Assembly (NCBI RefSeq): GCF_031598375.1
Contig: NZ_CP123872.1
Coordinates: 2,476,501-2,540,500, forward strand
Source of the DNA: Temperatibacter marinus
GTDB lineage: Bacteria > Pseudomonadota > Alphaproteobacteria > Sphingomonadales > Kordiimonadaceae
Direction of reading: 5' to 3'
Length of the DNA: 64,000 nt
Positions 34,841-45,514 of this stretch are shown here, piece after piece. The position numbers and the translations under genes were made by a program. Every line of letters starts with the position of its first letter. Position 1 is the first letter of the stretch. The notes beneath the pieces were generated by a model. It was given only the letters and a program-made list of their open reading frames with translations, searched no databases and was not told where the DNA came from.

Positions 34841-35647
34841 GTGATACCTGAAATAGATTTAATTTTGATGCTAGCTGGTGCTGGTGTTGTTTCGGGATTT
34901 TTGGCAGGGCTCCTAGGCATTGGGGGCGGCATCGTAACAATTCCTGTTCAATTTATTATCTATAATCAGCTGGGTTTTCCTCAAGAATGGGTGATGCATA
35001 TCGCCATTGCAACGTCTCTCGGCATTATCGTGGCCACGAATATCTCAAGTGTCATAGCACATCATAAGAAAGAGAGTGTTGATTGGAAAGTGATCAAAGA
35101 TTGGTGGTGGATGCTCGCCATCGGTGCAATTTTGGGAGCACATTTTGCTACGACCTTAAAGACAGCAATGCTTGTCTATATTTTTGCAGGCCTTGGTTTT
35201 AGCCTTGCTCTTAAGATGTTGCTCCCACTTGATCATATTAAACTGGGCGACGCCCTCCCTACAAGGCGACCGCGATTACTGCCCCCCTTTATGATTGGTT
35301 TTCTCTCTGCTGTCATGGGTATTGGAGGAGGGAGTTTCTCTGTGCCCTATATGACCCTATATTCTGTCCCCATTCAAAAAGCTGTAGGGACGGCTGCTCT
35401 CGCCGGGCTAGTGATCTCTGTTGGTGGTGGGCTAGGCTATGTGGTGAGTGGTTTCTCTGTGCCGGGATTACCACAAGGCACTCTTGGATTTCTTCATATG
35501 CCCAGTCTTATTATAATTGCTTCAGCCGCCGTTATTCTAGCCCCACTTGGTGCTAAAGTAGCACACAAATTATCAAAAAGGGCCCTGAGTATAGTCTTTG
35601 GTTTATTCATAATCGTGGCTGTCACTCGGTTGATTTTAGCCGTATAA
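34841..35647 (+). CDS. TauE/SafE family permease
   Basis: A 268-residue membrane protein with about eight TM helices and two inverted-repeat glycine-rich motifs: GFLAGLLGIGGGIVTIP at the N-terminus and GFLSAVMGIGGGSFSVP in the middle, diagnostic for the TauE/SafE family. These export sulfite or other sulfonate-related anions. It begins with GTG, preceded by AGAGG. It is not adjacent to recognisable sulfonate genes, so its substrate is open. Confidence 0.9.
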   Translation: MIPEIDLILMLAGAGVVSGFLAGLLGIGGGIVTIPVQFIIYNQLGFPQEWVMHIAIATSLGIIVATNISSVIAHHKKESVDWKVIKDWWWMLAIGAILGAHFATTLKTAMLVYIFAGLGFSLALKMLLPLDHIKLGDALPTRRPRLLPPFMIGFLSAVMGIGGGSFSVPYMTLYSVPIQKAVGTAALAGLVISVGGGLGYVVSGFSVPGLPQGTLGFLHMPSLIIIASAAVILAPLGAKVAHKLSKRALSIVFGLFIIVAVTRLILAV

Positions 35648-35752
35648 ACAGGACTCTGATTATAATAAAATTGGCCCTACGGCTAAGGATATTCATCCAT
35701 AATACCCTTGCATCTTAATGAACCCTCTACTAATGTGCTCCCCTAGTTGAGT

Positions 35753-37666
35753 ATGATGAAAGATGGTCCCAATATGTCTTCGAAACCCCACGATTTTTTG
35801 ACGGAATTCCCAAAGAGCTCAGAAGCTGAATGGAAAGATTTAGTAGAGAAAGCCCTTAAAGGGCGTGATTTTGACCGCGTAATGCAAAAAAAATCCTACA
35901 ATGATTTTTTTATCCAAGGACTTTATAGCAGTAAACAAGAAGCTATTCATCATGGCGGCGAGAATAAGAGGGAAGTGCATCAGCCAGTATCATCTTCCCA
36001 AAATTGGTCAATTTGTGCACCTCATTGGAATGAGGATGCAAAAGCATCCAGTAAGGCGATCATAGATGACTTAGTGGGGGGAGCTTCTGCGATAGGTCTT
36101 CGATTTAAATCGGGCTATTTTCCCGGCATTGACCCTAAAGACCTGAAACAACTGCTTAAAGATGTATATCTAGATTATATCCATGTGAATTTGTTGCCCG
36201 GGGAGGATTTTATTCAAACCTCAACACAATATCTATCCTATGTGACGGCACACTATGACTTATCAAAACTCAAAGGGAATTTAGGATGCGATCCTATTGG
36301 AACCCTAGCGCAGACAGGACGTTTATCTCAAACTGTTGAGGCCGCTTTAGAGGGTGCAGCTAACCTTTCGAAAGTATGCATAGATAAGACACCAGGGATC
36401 AGTTGTTTCTCTGTTTCAACAACCGCTTATCATACAGCGGGAGCTAGTGAGAAGCAGGAACTGGCTCTCATGCTGTCCACAGGTCTTGAATATTTGAAAG
36501 CGATGGAAGAGGCTGGTGTTGATATAGAGAAGGCTGCAGGACAGATCCAATTCATGATTGTTGCAGACGCTGATATTTATATGACCATCGCGAAAATGAG
36601 GGCTGCTCGCCGATTATGGGGAGAAGTTCTCGCTTATTGCGGCCTTCCTAACGCGCCAATGAGATTATCCGCTATGAGTGCGGTTCGAATGGTTTCTGTT
36701 AGGGATCCCTGGGTCAATATCCTAAGATCAACAGCGGCTTGTTTCGCTGCGTCTTTAGGTGGGGCTGATGAAATAACTATTCTCCCTCACGATACAATGA
36801 TTGGCATGCCAAGCGATTTTGCGCGGCGTATAGCGCGCAATGTTCAGGTTATTTTACAAGAAGAAAGTGGTCTAGGCCAAGTTGTTGATCCTGCTGCGGG
36901 GAGTTTTGCTTTCGAAACCCTTACGAGTGACCTTGTTAAGGCTGCCTGGTCTGAATTTCAACACATGCAATCCACTGGCGGGATCATGCACGGCCTTCAA
37001 ATAGGGTCTATTCAAGCCAGTCTTGAAGATAATTGGTTAGAGATGCGTAAAGATATTTCAAAGCGTAAACTCCCCATTACTGGGGTCTCTGAGTTTCCAA
37101 ATTTATTTGAAGACCCAATTGACACAGCTGGTCCCCAGCCGTCTTTTGTTCCTGATGCGGTTGAAGCGGCTGTTGAAATCAATCCCGTTGTTTTCCATCG
37201 CTTAGCGGAAGATTTTGAGACACTGCGCGATCAATCCGATCGGTATACAGCCGAGGAGGGGAAAAGGCCTTCTATTTTTCTTGCGAATATTGGTCCCGTT
37301 GCAGACCATACAGCGCGTGCAACATACGCAAAGAATTATTTTGAGGCAGGAGGGATCAAAGCTCTTGGAAATGATGGGTATACGGATATAGAGAAAATGG
37401 TCGCGGCCTATAAAAAAACAGGCTCTCGGGCTGTGGTACTCTGCGGTTCAGATAAAGCTTATGACCTTGGGGCTATGGACATGGTGAAGGCCTTTTATCA
37501 AGCCGGAGCAGACCTAATCTATATCGCTGGAAAAAGAAAAGAAGAGGCCGTTTTAAAAGAAGCAGGTCTCACAGATTGTATCTATATGGGGTCTGATGTT
37601 CTAACTATTTTATCTTTAGCACTTAATGAGTTAATGCAGAATGTTCAGGGAGAAGGTCATGAGTAA
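35753..37666 (+). CDS. mutA: Methylmalonyl-CoA mutase small (beta) subunit
   Basis: About 637 residues. It has the TIM-barrel mutase domain (for example [38 protein letters not shown]) and a C-terminal flavodoxin-like domain where the cobalamin ligand motif DxHxxG is not conserved (it reads DHTARA), as expected of the non-catalytic subunit. The frame opens at TTG 35747; ATG at 35753 or 35774 is more likely, none with a strong ribosome-binding site. It overlaps mutB by eight bases. Confidence 0.92.
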   Translation: MMKDGPNMSSKPHDFLTEFPKSSEAEWKDLVEKALKGRDFDRVMQKKSYNDFFIQGLYSSKQEAIHHGGENKREVHQPVSSSQNWSICAPHWNEDAKASSKAIIDDLVGGASAIGLRFKSGYFPGIDPKDLKQLLKDVYLDYIHVNLLPGEDFIQTSTQYLSYVTAHYDLSKLKGNLGCDPIGTLAQTGRLSQTVEAALEGAANLSKVCIDKTPGISCFSVSTTAYHTAGASEKQELALMLSTGLEYLKAMEEAGVDIEKAAGQIQFMIVADADIYMTIAKMRAARRLWGEVLAYCGLPNAPMRLSAMSAVRMVSVRDPWVNILRSTAACFAASLGGADEITILPHDTMIGMPSDFARRIARNVQVILQEESGLGQVVDPAAGSFAFETLTSDLVKAAWSEFQHMQSTGGIMHGLQIGSIQASLEDNWLEMRKDISKRKLPITGVSEFPNLFEDPIDTAGPQPSFVPDAVEAAVEINPVVFHRLAEDFETLRDQSDRYTAEEGKRPSIFLANIGPVADHTARATYAKNYFEAGGIKALGNDGYTDIEKMVAAYKKTGSRAVVLCGSDKAYDLGAMDMVKAFYQAGADLIYIAGKRKEEAVLKEAGLTDCIYMGSDVLTILSLALNELMQNVQGEGHE

Positions 37667-39800
37667 CATTCCCAATTTTTCTACGCTGATGTTTAAGGGA
37701 CAGGCAGAAGCTGCGCCTACAAAAGGGTCTCTTTGGGATACTCCTGAAGGCATTAACATTAAAGCATCCTATAATCAGAAAGACATTGAAGATATTGATG
37801 TTGAAGGGCAATACCCTGGGGCGCCCCCCTTTATACGCGGGCCTTATCCTACCATGTATGTTCAACGCCCATGGACAATTCGTCAGTATGCTGGTTTTTC
37901 TACAGCAGAAGAGTCGAACGCATTTTACCGTCGAAACTTAGCGGCAGGACAGAAAGGCCTTTCTGTCGCTTTCGATTTAGCTACTCATAGAGGCTATGAT
38001 AGTGATCACCCCCGTGTCGTAGGAGATGTGGGTATGGCAGGTGTCGCCATAGATAGCATACTTGATATGAAGACCCTTTTTGATGGTATACCACTTGACC
38101 AAATGTCTGTATCTATGACTATGAATGGGGCTGTGTTACCTATTCTTGCTAACTATATAGTTGCGGCAGAAGAGCAGGGCGTTAGTCCAGACAAATTATC
38201 GGGCACAATTCAAAATGATATTTTAAAAGAATTTATGGTGCGCAATACCTATATCTACCCGCCAGCCCCTTCAATGCGAATAATTTCAGACATTTTTGCT
38301 TTTACGAGTGAGAATATGCCAAAATTTAACAGCATATCTATTTCCGGGTATCATATGCAAGAAGCAGGGGCGACCGCAGATTTGGAGCTGGCCTATACAC
38401 TTGCGGACGGGGTTGATTATATCCGTGCAGGGGTTGAAGCAGGGTTAGATGTTGATAAATTTGCTCCCCGTCTTAGCTTCTTCTGGGCTATCGGTATGAA
38501 TTATTTCATGGAAGTCGCAAAAATGCGTGCCGGGCGTTTATTATGGGCGAAACTTGTTAATCAGTTTGAACCAAAAAGTTCGAAGTCATTGAGTTTAAGA
38601 ACTCACTGTCAAACATCAGGTTGGTCACTAACAGCACAAGATGTCTATAATAATGTAACACGTACCTGCATTGAAGCACTCGCGGCAACAGGAGGCCAAA
38701 CACAATCACTGCATACCAATGCTCTGGATGAAGCCTTAGCGCTGCCGACGGACTTCTCTGCGCGCATCGCAAGAAATACACAGCTTTTCATTCAACAAGA
38801 AACAGGTGCTTGTGATGTCATTGACCCATGGGGCGGTTCTTATTACGTAGAGAAGCTCACTCATGAATTAGCCGAAAAGGCTTGGAAACATATTCAAGAG
38901 GTTGAAGAAATGGGCGGCATGGCTAAGGCTATTGAAGCAGGGATCCCTAAGTTAAGAATTGAAGAAGCTGCCGCACGAACACAAGCCCGTATTGACAGTG
39001 GCACACAGACTGTTGTGGGAGTAAACAAATATCAGCTTGAAAATGAATCTGATGTGGATGTTTTGAAAATTGATAATTCTGTGGTTAGGCAACAACAGAT
39101 TGAAAAATTAGCAAAATTAAGAAGTGAACGCTGTTTGACTACTGTTGAGGGTGCTTTGACTGCGCTTACAAAATCTGCAGAAACCGGTGTAGGGAACCTT
39201 CTTGCTCTTGCTGTGGATGCTGCCAGGGCGAGAGCTACAGTTGGAGAGATCTCTGATGCATTAGAGAAAGTCTTTGGCAGGCATACAGCAGAGATTAAGG
39301 CTGTTAAAGGTGTCTATAAGCCAGCCTTGAAAGACAAGCAAGAAACACTCATTACGATTGAGGAGATGATCGCAAGCTTTACAGAAAAATTTGGCCGGGC
39401 CCCAAAAATAATGATCGCTAAGATGGGTCAAGATGGTCATGATCGTGGTCAGAAGGTTGTCTCAACTGCTTTTGCCGATCTAGGCTTTGATGTTGTTATT
39501 GGCCCCTTATTCCAAACCCCAGAAGAAGCCGCCAAAGACGCCATACAACATGATGTGCATATCATTGGGGCATCCTCTCTTGCCGCTGGCCACTTGACCC
39601 TTGTACCAGCCTTAAAAGAGCAGCTTTCTGAAGCAGGACGAGACGATATTATGATTATTACAGGAGGTGTCATTCCGCCTCAGGATTTTGCTTCATTGCA
39701 TCAAATGGGCGCAGATGCAATCTTCCCTCCTGGGACAGTCATTACTGATGCTGCAATAGAGTTGCTGAGTAAGATTATGGATCGGCCAGTTTTATCGTAA
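37659..39800 (+). CDS. mutB: Methylmalonyl-CoA mutase large (alpha) subunit, B12-binding
   Basis: A 713-residue catalytic subunit. The N-terminal barrel has the substrate tunnel sequences [21 protein letters not shown] and [18 protein letters not shown]. The C-terminal cobalamin domain has D592-G-H594-D-R-G597, the histidine coordinating cobalt, then [16 protein letters not shown] and GGVIPPQDF. With MutA it interconverts methylmalonyl-CoA and succinyl-CoA, linking propionate and branched-chain amino acid breakdown to the TCA cycle. AGAAGG precedes the ATG at 37659, which lies inside the mutA end, so the subunits are translationally coupled. Confidence 0.96.
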   Translation: MSNIPNFSTLMFKGQAEAAPTKGSLWDTPEGINIKASYNQKDIEDIDVEGQYPGAPPFIRGPYPTMYVQRPWTIRQYAGFSTAEESNAFYRRNLAAGQKGLSVAFDLATHRGYDSDHPRVVGDVGMAGVAIDSILDMKTLFDGIPLDQMSVSMTMNGAVLPILANYIVAAEEQGVSPDKLSGTIQNDILKEFMVRNTYIYPPAPSMRIISDIFAFTSENMPKFNSISISGYHMQEAGATADLELAYTLADGVDYIRAGVEAGLDVDKFAPRLSFFWAIGMNYFMEVAKMRAGRLLWAKLVNQFEPKSSKSLSLRTHCQTSGWSLTAQDVYNNVTRTCIEALAATGGQTQSLHTNALDEALALPTDFSARIARNTQLFIQQETGACDVIDPWGGSYYVEKLTHELAEKAWKHIQEVEEMGGMAKAIEAGIPKLRIEEAAARTQARIDSGTQTVVGVNKYQLENESDVDVLKIDNSVVRQQQIEKLAKLRSERCLTTVEGALTALTKSAETGVGNLLALAVDAARARATVGEISDALEKVFGRHTAEIKAVKGVYKPALKDKQETLITIEEMIASFTEKFGRAPKIMIAKMGQDGHDRGQKVVSTAFADLGFDVVIGPLFQTPEEAAKDAIQHDVHIIGASSLAAGHLTLVPALKEQLSEAGRDDIMIITGGVIPPQDFASLHQMGADAIFPPGTVITDAAIELLSKIMDRPVLS

Positions 39801-39824
39801 GCAGTCTCTGTAGACGTTTGCTTT

Positions 39825-40218
39825 CTAGTTGCTGATAAGCCCTAAGGTATTGATCGCCTTGTTTAGGGCTTTCATTGTACGATCTGACACACGTTTGGCA
39901 CAGGCCGCATAGTAAGGTGTGTTGGTCACAATATCTGAAAAGTGATTATGAATTCTAAGTGTCTTTTCTTGTCTCAATTCAGTATAGAGTAGCGAGCCCC
40001 TAATTGTCTCATAACCATATAATCTAAATGGCCAGATGTGATTGATCGCAGCAGGCGAAAGGTAGAAAGTTTACTTCTTTCGATGCCATTTCTATCAACA
40101 TGATGATCTATGATTTCACCATATGATGTTTTAAATTGAGCAATTCCATTGAGGGGTTTTGCCGCGAAAAGAGCAGGCAAGCACTGAGGAGCATTAATAT
40201 ATATTTATAAATATTCAT
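39825..40218 (-). pseudogene. Frame-shifted remnant of an exported solute-binding-like protein
   Basis: Three frames join into one protein-like reading. From ATG 40218, MNIYKYILMLLSACLLFS looks like a signal peptide. The sequence then continues sensibly only after a -1 shift near 40165 (AAKPLNGIAQF ... RLLRSITSGHLDYMVM). A second -1 shift near 40015 leads to GYETIRGS, then TNTPYYAACAKRVSD and MKALNKAINTLG before TAG at 39825. The last parts resemble the family 3 periplasmic solute-binding fold. The total of about 130 codons is about half of a normal protein, so a deletion is also likely. Family assignment is tentative; sequencing error could explain shifts but not the shortness. Confidence 0.6.
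39837..39871 (+). terminator. Possible terminator after mutB
   Basis: AAGCCCTAA and TTAGGGCTT form a perfect 9-bp stem with a 17-nt loop, followed only by TC. It lies 36 bases past the mutB stop and overlaps the 3' end of the pseudogene on the other strand. Confidence 0.4.
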
Positions 40219-40276
40219 ACCCTAAATTCTAGTCTAACAGTGTTAAAATTTCGGTATAAAAGGTTGGAATAAGTAT

Positions 40277-41014
40277 TTATCGCTGAATATTAGCCCACTC
40301 ATAATATTTAATCAATTCCCCCGTTTTCTCAAGGGTATCTGAAGCGAGTTCCAAAAATAAAGGAGCAATTTCAGCCGTTGTTGGGAGCGAGGAAGGATCC
40401 TCACCTGGAACGGCTTTTGCCCTCATCATTGTTCTGATGGGACCAGGATCAATCAGGTTTGCCTTAATTTTTGAGGCTTTCGTTTCTGCCGCATACGTTA
40501 ATACTAATTCTTCTAATGCAGCTTTAGATACAGCGTAGCCACCCCAATATGGTTTGTGTTTATGAGCTGCTCCAGAACTTACAAAAATTGCTCTACCAGC
40601 ATCAGATTGCTTCAAAAGTGGATCCATTGATCGAAGAAGACGCCAATTAGCTGTGAGATTGATGTTAAGAATATCCCCCCATTCTTTTACATCCATATGT
40701 GTGATAGGCGTGATAGCGCCCAAAATGCCTGCATTACCAACGAGAATATCTAATTTTCCCCATCGTTCATAAATCAGGGCACCTAAGCGATCTAAAGCAT
40801 CCCCATCTTGAAGATCAAGAGGGGCGATCGTACAAGAGCCCCCTATCGCTTGAATTGTATCATCTAATTCTTCAAGGGCTCCTTGAGAGCGTGCTCTTGC
40901 AACAGCGATTACATGCGCCCCTTCTTTCGCATAAAGCTCTGCTACTGCACGGCCGATACCTCTGGAGGCCCCTGTAATAAGGGCGAGTTTACCTTTTAGA
41001 GAGTGTTCTGACAT
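40277..41014 (-). CDS. SDR family NAD(P)-dependent oxidoreductase
   Basis: A 245-residue short-chain dehydrogenase. Cofactor motif TGASRGIG (residues 14-21), NNAG-equivalent VGNAGILG, catalytic serine in IFVSSGAAH and YxxxK as YAVSK. A GGAG site precedes the ATG. It resembles YciK-type uncharacterised SDRs; the substrate is not known. It follows purF after 32 bases and is probably the last gene of that transcript. Confidence 0.88.
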   Translation of the reverse strand: MSEHSLKGKLALITGASRGIGRAVAELYAKEGAHVIAVARARSQGALEELDDTIQAIGGSCTIAPLDLQDGDALDRLGALIYERWGKLDILVGNAGILGAITPITHMDVKEWGDILNINLTANWRLLRSMDPLLKQSDAGRAIFVSSGAAHKHKPYWGGYAVSKAALEELVLTYAAETKASKIKANLIDPGPIRTMMRAKAVPGEDPSSLPTTAEIAPLFLELASDTLEKTGELIKYYEWANIQR

Positions 41015-41046
41015 CTCGTCACTCCGATCTTATGCTTGGGAAAGGA

Positions 41047-42522
41047 TTACTTTTTAGAAGCAATTAACTCTAATTGTTGTTTGCCTTCTTCAACTTCTGT
41101 TTGGTCAGTGAGGAAAGTAGGATAGTCACCGGTAAAACAGGCATCACAAAAAGCAGGGCATTTATTATTGCGACCCTCTTTTTGATCAACGGCTCTATAG
41201 AGGCCATCAATTGTTAAGAAAGTAAGACTATCAGCTTTGATATATTCGCGCATCGCTTCCACATCGCTCATACGGGCCGCTAATAGTTTATCACGGTCCG
41301 GTGTATCAACGCCGTAGAAACAACTGTGGGCAGTAGGAGGAGAAGCAATACACATATGGACTTCTTTAGCACCAGCCTCACGCATTAAATTCACAATTTT
41401 CAAAGAGGTTGTGCCTCGAACGATACTATCGTCTACCATGACAACCTTCTTACCTTTGATCATATTTTTATTTGGGTTAAGCTTTAATTTCACCCCAAGG
41501 TGTCTAATTTGATCGCTCGGTTCAATGAATGTTCGCCCAACATAGTGATTTCGAATGATTCCAAGTTCAAAGGGAACGTTAGCCTCTTGAGCATAGCCAA
41601 TAGCCGCAGGGGTCCCACTGTCTGGTACTGGAATGACGACATCACATTCTATCCCAGATTCGCGCGCCAGTTCAGCACCAATCCTTTTTCTAACTTCATA
41701 CACATTCATGCCGTCAACATTACTATCAGGACGGGCAAAATAGACATGTTCAAAGATACAAGGGCGAGAGCTTGCTTCGGGGAAAGGTTTATCGCTTCTC
41801 AAGCCCTCTTTGGTAATAGTTACGACTTCACCTGGCTCGATATCGCGGATATACTCTGCTCCGATAATATCCAAAGCACAGGTCTCTGAACAAAGTATAT
41901 AGGCATCGTCTAATCGTCCTAGGACCAACGGCCTTACTCCCAGTGGATCTCTTACACCAATCATACCGTCTTTTGTCAGTGATACAAAAGAGTAGGCGCC
42001 TTCAATTTGACGAAGAGCATCAACAAAGCGATCCATAAGCGTTCTATAATGACTTGTGGCGATTAAATGAATAATGACTTCAGTGTCAGAGGTTGACTGA
42101 AAGATTGATCCGCGCCTGATGAGAGCACGTTTAAGGTGAGCCGCATTGGTAAGGTTTCCATTATGAGCAACAGCAAAGCCCCCTGATGCAAATTCTGCAA
42201 AGAGAGGTTGGCAGTTTCTGAGGACAGTGTCACCCGTTGTAGAATAGCGGACATGGCCGATGGCACAATCCCCAGGGAGGCTACCAATGGTTTCTTGATC
42301 AGTAAAATTATCAGAGACCAAGCCTAAGATGCGGCGTGTATGGAATTCAACATTATCGTAGGTGGTGATTCCTGCGGCTTCTTGTCCTCTATGCTGTAAA
42401 GCGTGTAATCCAAGGGCTGTGTGAGCTGAGGCGTCTGACGACCCAAAAATTCCAAAAACACCACATTCTTCACGAAGTTTATCATCGTCAAAGGGGTTAG
42501 TAGACAGCATCTCTAGCGACAT
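41047..42522 (-). CDS. purF: Amidophosphoribosyltransferase
   Basis: A 491-residue enzyme catalysing the first committed step of purine synthesis. A 19-residue propeptide precedes C20 (EECGVFGIFG), the expected N-terminal nucleophile of the glutaminase domain. HALQHRGQEAAGI, VGHVRYST-like GHVRYSTTGD, and the PRPP-binding loop VVMVDDSIVRGTTS follow. C-terminal cysteines (NKCPAFCDACFTGDYP) could hold an Fe-S cluster as in Bacillus-type PurF. AGGG precedes the start. Confidence 0.96.
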   Translation of the reverse strand: MSLEMLSTNPFDDDKLREECGVFGIFGSSDASAHTALGLHALQHRGQEAAGITTYDNVEFHTRRILGLVSDNFTDQETIGSLPGDCAIGHVRYSTTGDTVLRNCQPLFAEFASGGFAVAHNGNLTNAAHLKRALIRRGSIFQSTSDTEVIIHLIATSHYRTLMDRFVDALRQIEGAYSFVSLTKDGMIGVRDPLGVRPLVLGRLDDAYILCSETCALDIIGAEYIRDIEPGEVVTITKEGLRSDKPFPEASSRPCIFEHVYFARPDSNVDGMNVYEVRKRIGAELARESGIECDVVIPVPDSGTPAAIGYAQEANVPFELGIIRNHYVGRTFIEPSDQIRHLGVKLKLNPNKNMIKGKKVVMVDDSIVRGTTSLKIVNLMREAGAKEVHMCIASPPTAHSCFYGVDTPDRDKLLAARMSDVEAMREYIKADSLTFLTIDGLYRAVDQKEGRNNKCPAFCDACFTGDYPTFLTDQTEVEEGKQQLELIASKK

Positions 42523-42543
42523 ATTTTTCTACCCTATATATCA

Positions 42544-42565
42544 ATCTGATGTCTGTGCATCAGAT
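42544..42565 (-). promoter_or_regulatory. Hairpin/palindrome in the purF leader
   Basis: ATCTGATG and CATCAGAT form a perfect 8-bp inverted repeat with a 6-nt loop, 22 bases upstream of purF. It could be a repressor site or a leader hairpin. It lacks a T-tract, and it is not an obvious PurR box. Confidence 0.4.
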
Positions 42566-42660
42566 AACTGGAACCATGGGGGCACGTATAGCCATTATTT
42601 GATTTTTTGACTAGCGTAAAATGATACAAAACCGTCAAAAATTACTTCAAAACAAGTATC

Positions 42661-43335
42661 CTATTGATCTTTCTTCTTTTTCTCAGCTTCTTTTGTTGCT
42701 TCTTCTACAAGCTCTTCCATCGATTTTCTGGCCTGTTCTTTATATTTTGCCGCCTCTTTCTCTAATTTTTCATTCAAATAGCTGGAAGGGACACTATCTT
42801 TGACTTTTTGCAGATACTCGCTGCCAGTCTGTTTAGTATCTTTACCAAGAATATCATCTACAAAACCCTCAACCATATTAGCGCTCCATGCAATGAGTGG
42901 TTTAGTTTGAGAGTTGCTCATCCAAGCTGGTTGATCTGTACCTGGATAGAATTTTGAGAAGGCAAGATACATAATTGAAACAACAACAATCCCTCTTAGA
43001 AGGCCAAATAAAGCACCAAGGGATCGATCCAGAAATCCGAGTGGGCCTGACTTAATCATATTTCCAATGAATTCAGCAAGTTGCTTCAAAATAAATAGAG
43101 AAAGGAAGAAAAGGACTACCAAAGTTATTAGATCGGCTAATTCATCTGGTTGAATATATTGTTTAGCGAAATCACTCGTGAGAGCAAAGCCGAAAACAGT
43201 CACAAAAAGTGCCCCGGCCCAAGCAGCAAAACTTAAGGCAACTGTTGTGAAGCCACGGCTAAAAGCCATAACGAGTGATAAGCCGATGATGACTAAAACA
43301 CCAATATCGAATGCAGTTAATGCTTGAATGTCCAT
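42661..43335 (-). CDS. cvpA: CvpA family membrane protein
   Basis: A 224-residue protein with four TM helices in the first 125 residues (FDIGVLVIIGLSLVMAFSRG start, typical of CvpA) and a charged, helical C-terminal tail ending in KEAEKKKKDQ. CvpA genes commonly precede purF, as here. The exact role is unknown; it affects colicin V production and envelope integrity in enterobacteria. I prefer ATG 43335, with AGGGGA upstream, to the in-frame TTG at 43341. Confidence 0.88.
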   Translation of the reverse strand: MDIQALTAFDIGVLVIIGLSLVMAFSRGFTTVALSFAAWAGALFVTVFGFALTSDFAKQYIQPDELADLITLVVLFFLSLFILKQLAEFIGNMIKSGPLGFLDRSLGALFGLLRGIVVVSIMYLAFSKFYPGTDQPAWMSNSQTKPLIAWSANMVEGFVDDILGKDTKQTGSEYLQKVKDSVPSSYLNEKLEKEAAKYKEQARKSMEELVEEATKEAEKKKKDQ

Positions 43336-43374
43336 GCCCAAATTTCCCCTGTTAGGTTGCCCAGTCTTAGTCTA

Positions 43375-44736
43375 TCAGCTTGGCATAAATCGGTCTACAA
43401 TTTCTGCAAGGCGACTAACAATGTCTTGTGTTATATTTTGTTTTCCCGTTTTTCTTGCTTTAGGCATCAATGCTCTTACAAAACCCAATTTTTCAGCTTC
43501 CTTCAGTCTCGCGTCTGCTTGGGACACGGCTCTGACGTCCCCAGAAAGGCTTACTTCTCCGAAAACGACGGTTTCTGGGGGAAGGGGCACTTCTGCCAGT
43601 GAACTGATCAGGGCAGTAGCAACCGCTAGATCTGCAGCAGGTTCTGTCACCCGCAAGCCACCGGCAACATTCAAATAAACATCACAATTGGAGAGACCGA
43701 GACCAGCGCGTGCATCAAGGACAGCAAGAATCATTGAAAGCCGACTGCTGTCCCATCCAACGACAGCACGCCGAGGGTTTGCAGCAGAAGATTGGCTGAC
43801 GAGAGCTTGGATTTCAACCAAGACAGGACGGCTACCTTCAATCCCTGCGAAAACACAGCTCCCTGGTTCGCGTTCATTTCGATCCGCTAAGAAAAGGGCA
43901 GAAGGATTTTTCACTTCTGATAACCCCAGACCAGTCATTTCAAAAACGCCGATTTCATCAGTGCCACCGAAACGATTTTTCACGGCACGCAATATTCTGA
44001 ACTGATGTCCTCGGTCCCCCTCAAAATATAGCACTGTATCAACCATATGTTCTAGAACTCGAGGCCCTGCGATTTGGCCATCTTTCGTAACATGACCTAC
44101 AATGAAGACTGCACTGCCAGAACGTTTTGCAAAAGAAATGAGTTCATGGGAACATAAACGAACTTGCGTCACTGTGCCTGGTGCACTTTCGACGCTATCG
44201 CCAAAAATTGTCTGAATAGAATCGATCACCACAGCAGCAGGTGCAGGCCCTTCATTTAGTGTGGTGAGAATATCTCGAAGATTTGTTTCGGCCCCTAATT
44301 TCATAGGGCTATCGGCTAGACCTAATCTTTGTGCTCGCATTTGAATTTGCGCGGTTGCTTCCTCTCCAGAAATATAAATAACATCTTCACCGCGAGAGGC
44401 CAAAGAGGCCATGGCTTGTAGGAGAAGAGTTGACTTTCCGATGCCGGGATCACCACCAATTAAGGTTGCGCTGCCCTTTACTATACCCCCACCCAGTGCA
44501 CGATCAAACTCGCCAATTCCAGTGGACAATCGAGCCTGTTCCTCGTGAGGACTGTTCAAAGAAACAAGTTCTACCTTACGACCTTTTTTCCCACTCAGGC
44601 CTTTGGGCGTACCCGAGACAACGCCTGCTGTTTCTTCGATGGTATTCCACTCATTGCAACTGTCGCATTTTCCTTGCCATTTTCGATAAACGGCACCGCA
44701 ACTTTGACAGGCAAATTCTTTTTGAGTTTTAGCCAT
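43375..44736 (-). CDS. radA: DNA repair protein RadA (Sms)
   Basis: A 453-residue RecA-like helicase for branch migration in recombination. N-terminal zinc finger C10/C13/C24/C27 (CQSCGAVY, KCDSC); Walker A GGDPGIGKS near 94-102; the RadA-specific KNRFG motif (VKNRFGGTDEIGVFEM); and a C-terminal Lon-like domain (DVYLNVAGGLRVTEPAADLA, VVFGEVSLSGDVR). It starts one base after the mlaF stop. Confidence 0.96.
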   Translation of the reverse strand: MAKTQKEFACQSCGAVYRKWQGKCDSCNEWNTIEETAGVVSGTPKGLSGKKGRKVELVSLNSPHEEQARLSTGIGEFDRALGGGIVKGSATLIGGDPGIGKSTLLLQAMASLASRGEDVIYISGEEATAQIQMRAQRLGLADSPMKLGAETNLRDILTTLNEGPAPAAVVIDSIQTIFGDSVESAPGTVTQVRLCSHELISFAKRSGSAVFIVGHVTKDGQIAGPRVLEHMVDTVLYFEGDRGHQFRILRAVKNRFGGTDEIGVFEMTGLGLSEVKNPSALFLADRNEREPGSCVFAGIEGSRPVLVEIQALVSQSSAANPRRAVVGWDSSRLSMILAVLDARAGLGLSNCDVYLNVAGGLRVTEPAADLAVATALISSLAEVPLPPETVVFGEVSLSGDVRAVSQADARLKEAEKLGFVRALMPKARKTGKQNITQDIVSRLAEIVDRFMPS

Positions 44737-44737
44737 C

Positions 44738-45514
44738 TTACGCCTTTAGGATTTGCATTTGAATAGGGCCGTCAGCTCGGCCATGGATAAACTGTTCAAC
44801 ATGGGCATTCTCACTTTTATCAATGTGATCTACGGGACCCTTCCAAATAATTTTTCCTTCATACAGCATGGCAATATGATCAGCTATTTTTCGAGCACTG
44901 GCCATATCATGAGTAATAGTAAGCGTTGTAGCCCCTAAGTCTTTCACGCATTCTACAATTAATTCATTAATGACATCAGCCATAATGGGATCGAGGCCAG
45001 TCGTCGGTTCATCAAAAAAGATAATTTCAGGGTCCGTTGCTATTGCCCGTGCCAGCCCAACTCGTTTTTGCATGCCCCCTGATAATTCATCAGGACGAAG
45101 GAAGGCGACATCCGGTTTTAAACCGACGCGTCTTAGCTTCTCAATGGCGATTTCCTGTGCGACATGCTTAGCCATTCCTTTGGCTTCAATAAGGGCAAAA
45201 GCCACATTTTCCCAGACGGTTAAACTATCAAAGAGCGCAGCCCCTTGAAAGAGCATGCCAAATTTAGAAAGTAGGGTTTGTCGATTTGAAGGTTTTAAAT
45301 GTGTAACATTCTCTCCGCCCACAAAAATCTGCCCTTTATCTGGCGTAATAAGACCCATAATAGATTTTAACGTGACTGATTTCCCCGTTCCTGAGCCACC
45401 AATAATGACTAAGGATTCGCCTTTGTTTACCGATAAATTTACACCGTCTAATACCACTTTGGGGCCAAATGATTTATGAACATTTTTGAGTTCTATCATC
45501 GTAGTATTGCTCAT
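44738..45514 (-). CDS. mlaF: ABC transporter ATPase MlaF (phospholipid/retrograde lipid transport)
   Basis: A 258-residue ATPase: Walker A IGGSGTGKSVTLK, signature LSGGMQKRVGLARA, Walker B IIFFDEPTTGLDPIM, which together are typical of the MlaF/Ttg2A family. With MlaE it forms the inner-membrane part of the Mla lipid transport system. Its start overlaps the mlaE stop by one base (TAATG). The usual partners MlaD, MlaC and MlaB are not adjacent; radA follows instead. Confidence 0.93.
   Translation of the reverse strand: MSNTTMIELKNVHKSFGPKVVLDGVNLSVNKGESLVIIGGSGTGKSVTLKSIMGLITPDKGQIFVGGENVTHLKPSNRQTLLSKFGMLFQGAALFDSLTVWENVAFALIEAKGMAKHVAQEIAIEKLRRVGLKPDVAFLRPDELSGGMQKRVGLARAIATDPEIIFFDEPTTGLDPIMADVINELIVECVKDLGATTLTITHDMASARKIADHIAMLYEGKIIWKGPVDHIDKSENAHVEQFIHGRADGPIQMQILKA

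Noticed and set aside
39974-40180. A 68-residue intact small protein in the gap after mutB
   Set aside because: It is better explained as the middle segment of a frame-shifted gene whose signal peptide and C-terminus lie in the other two frames.
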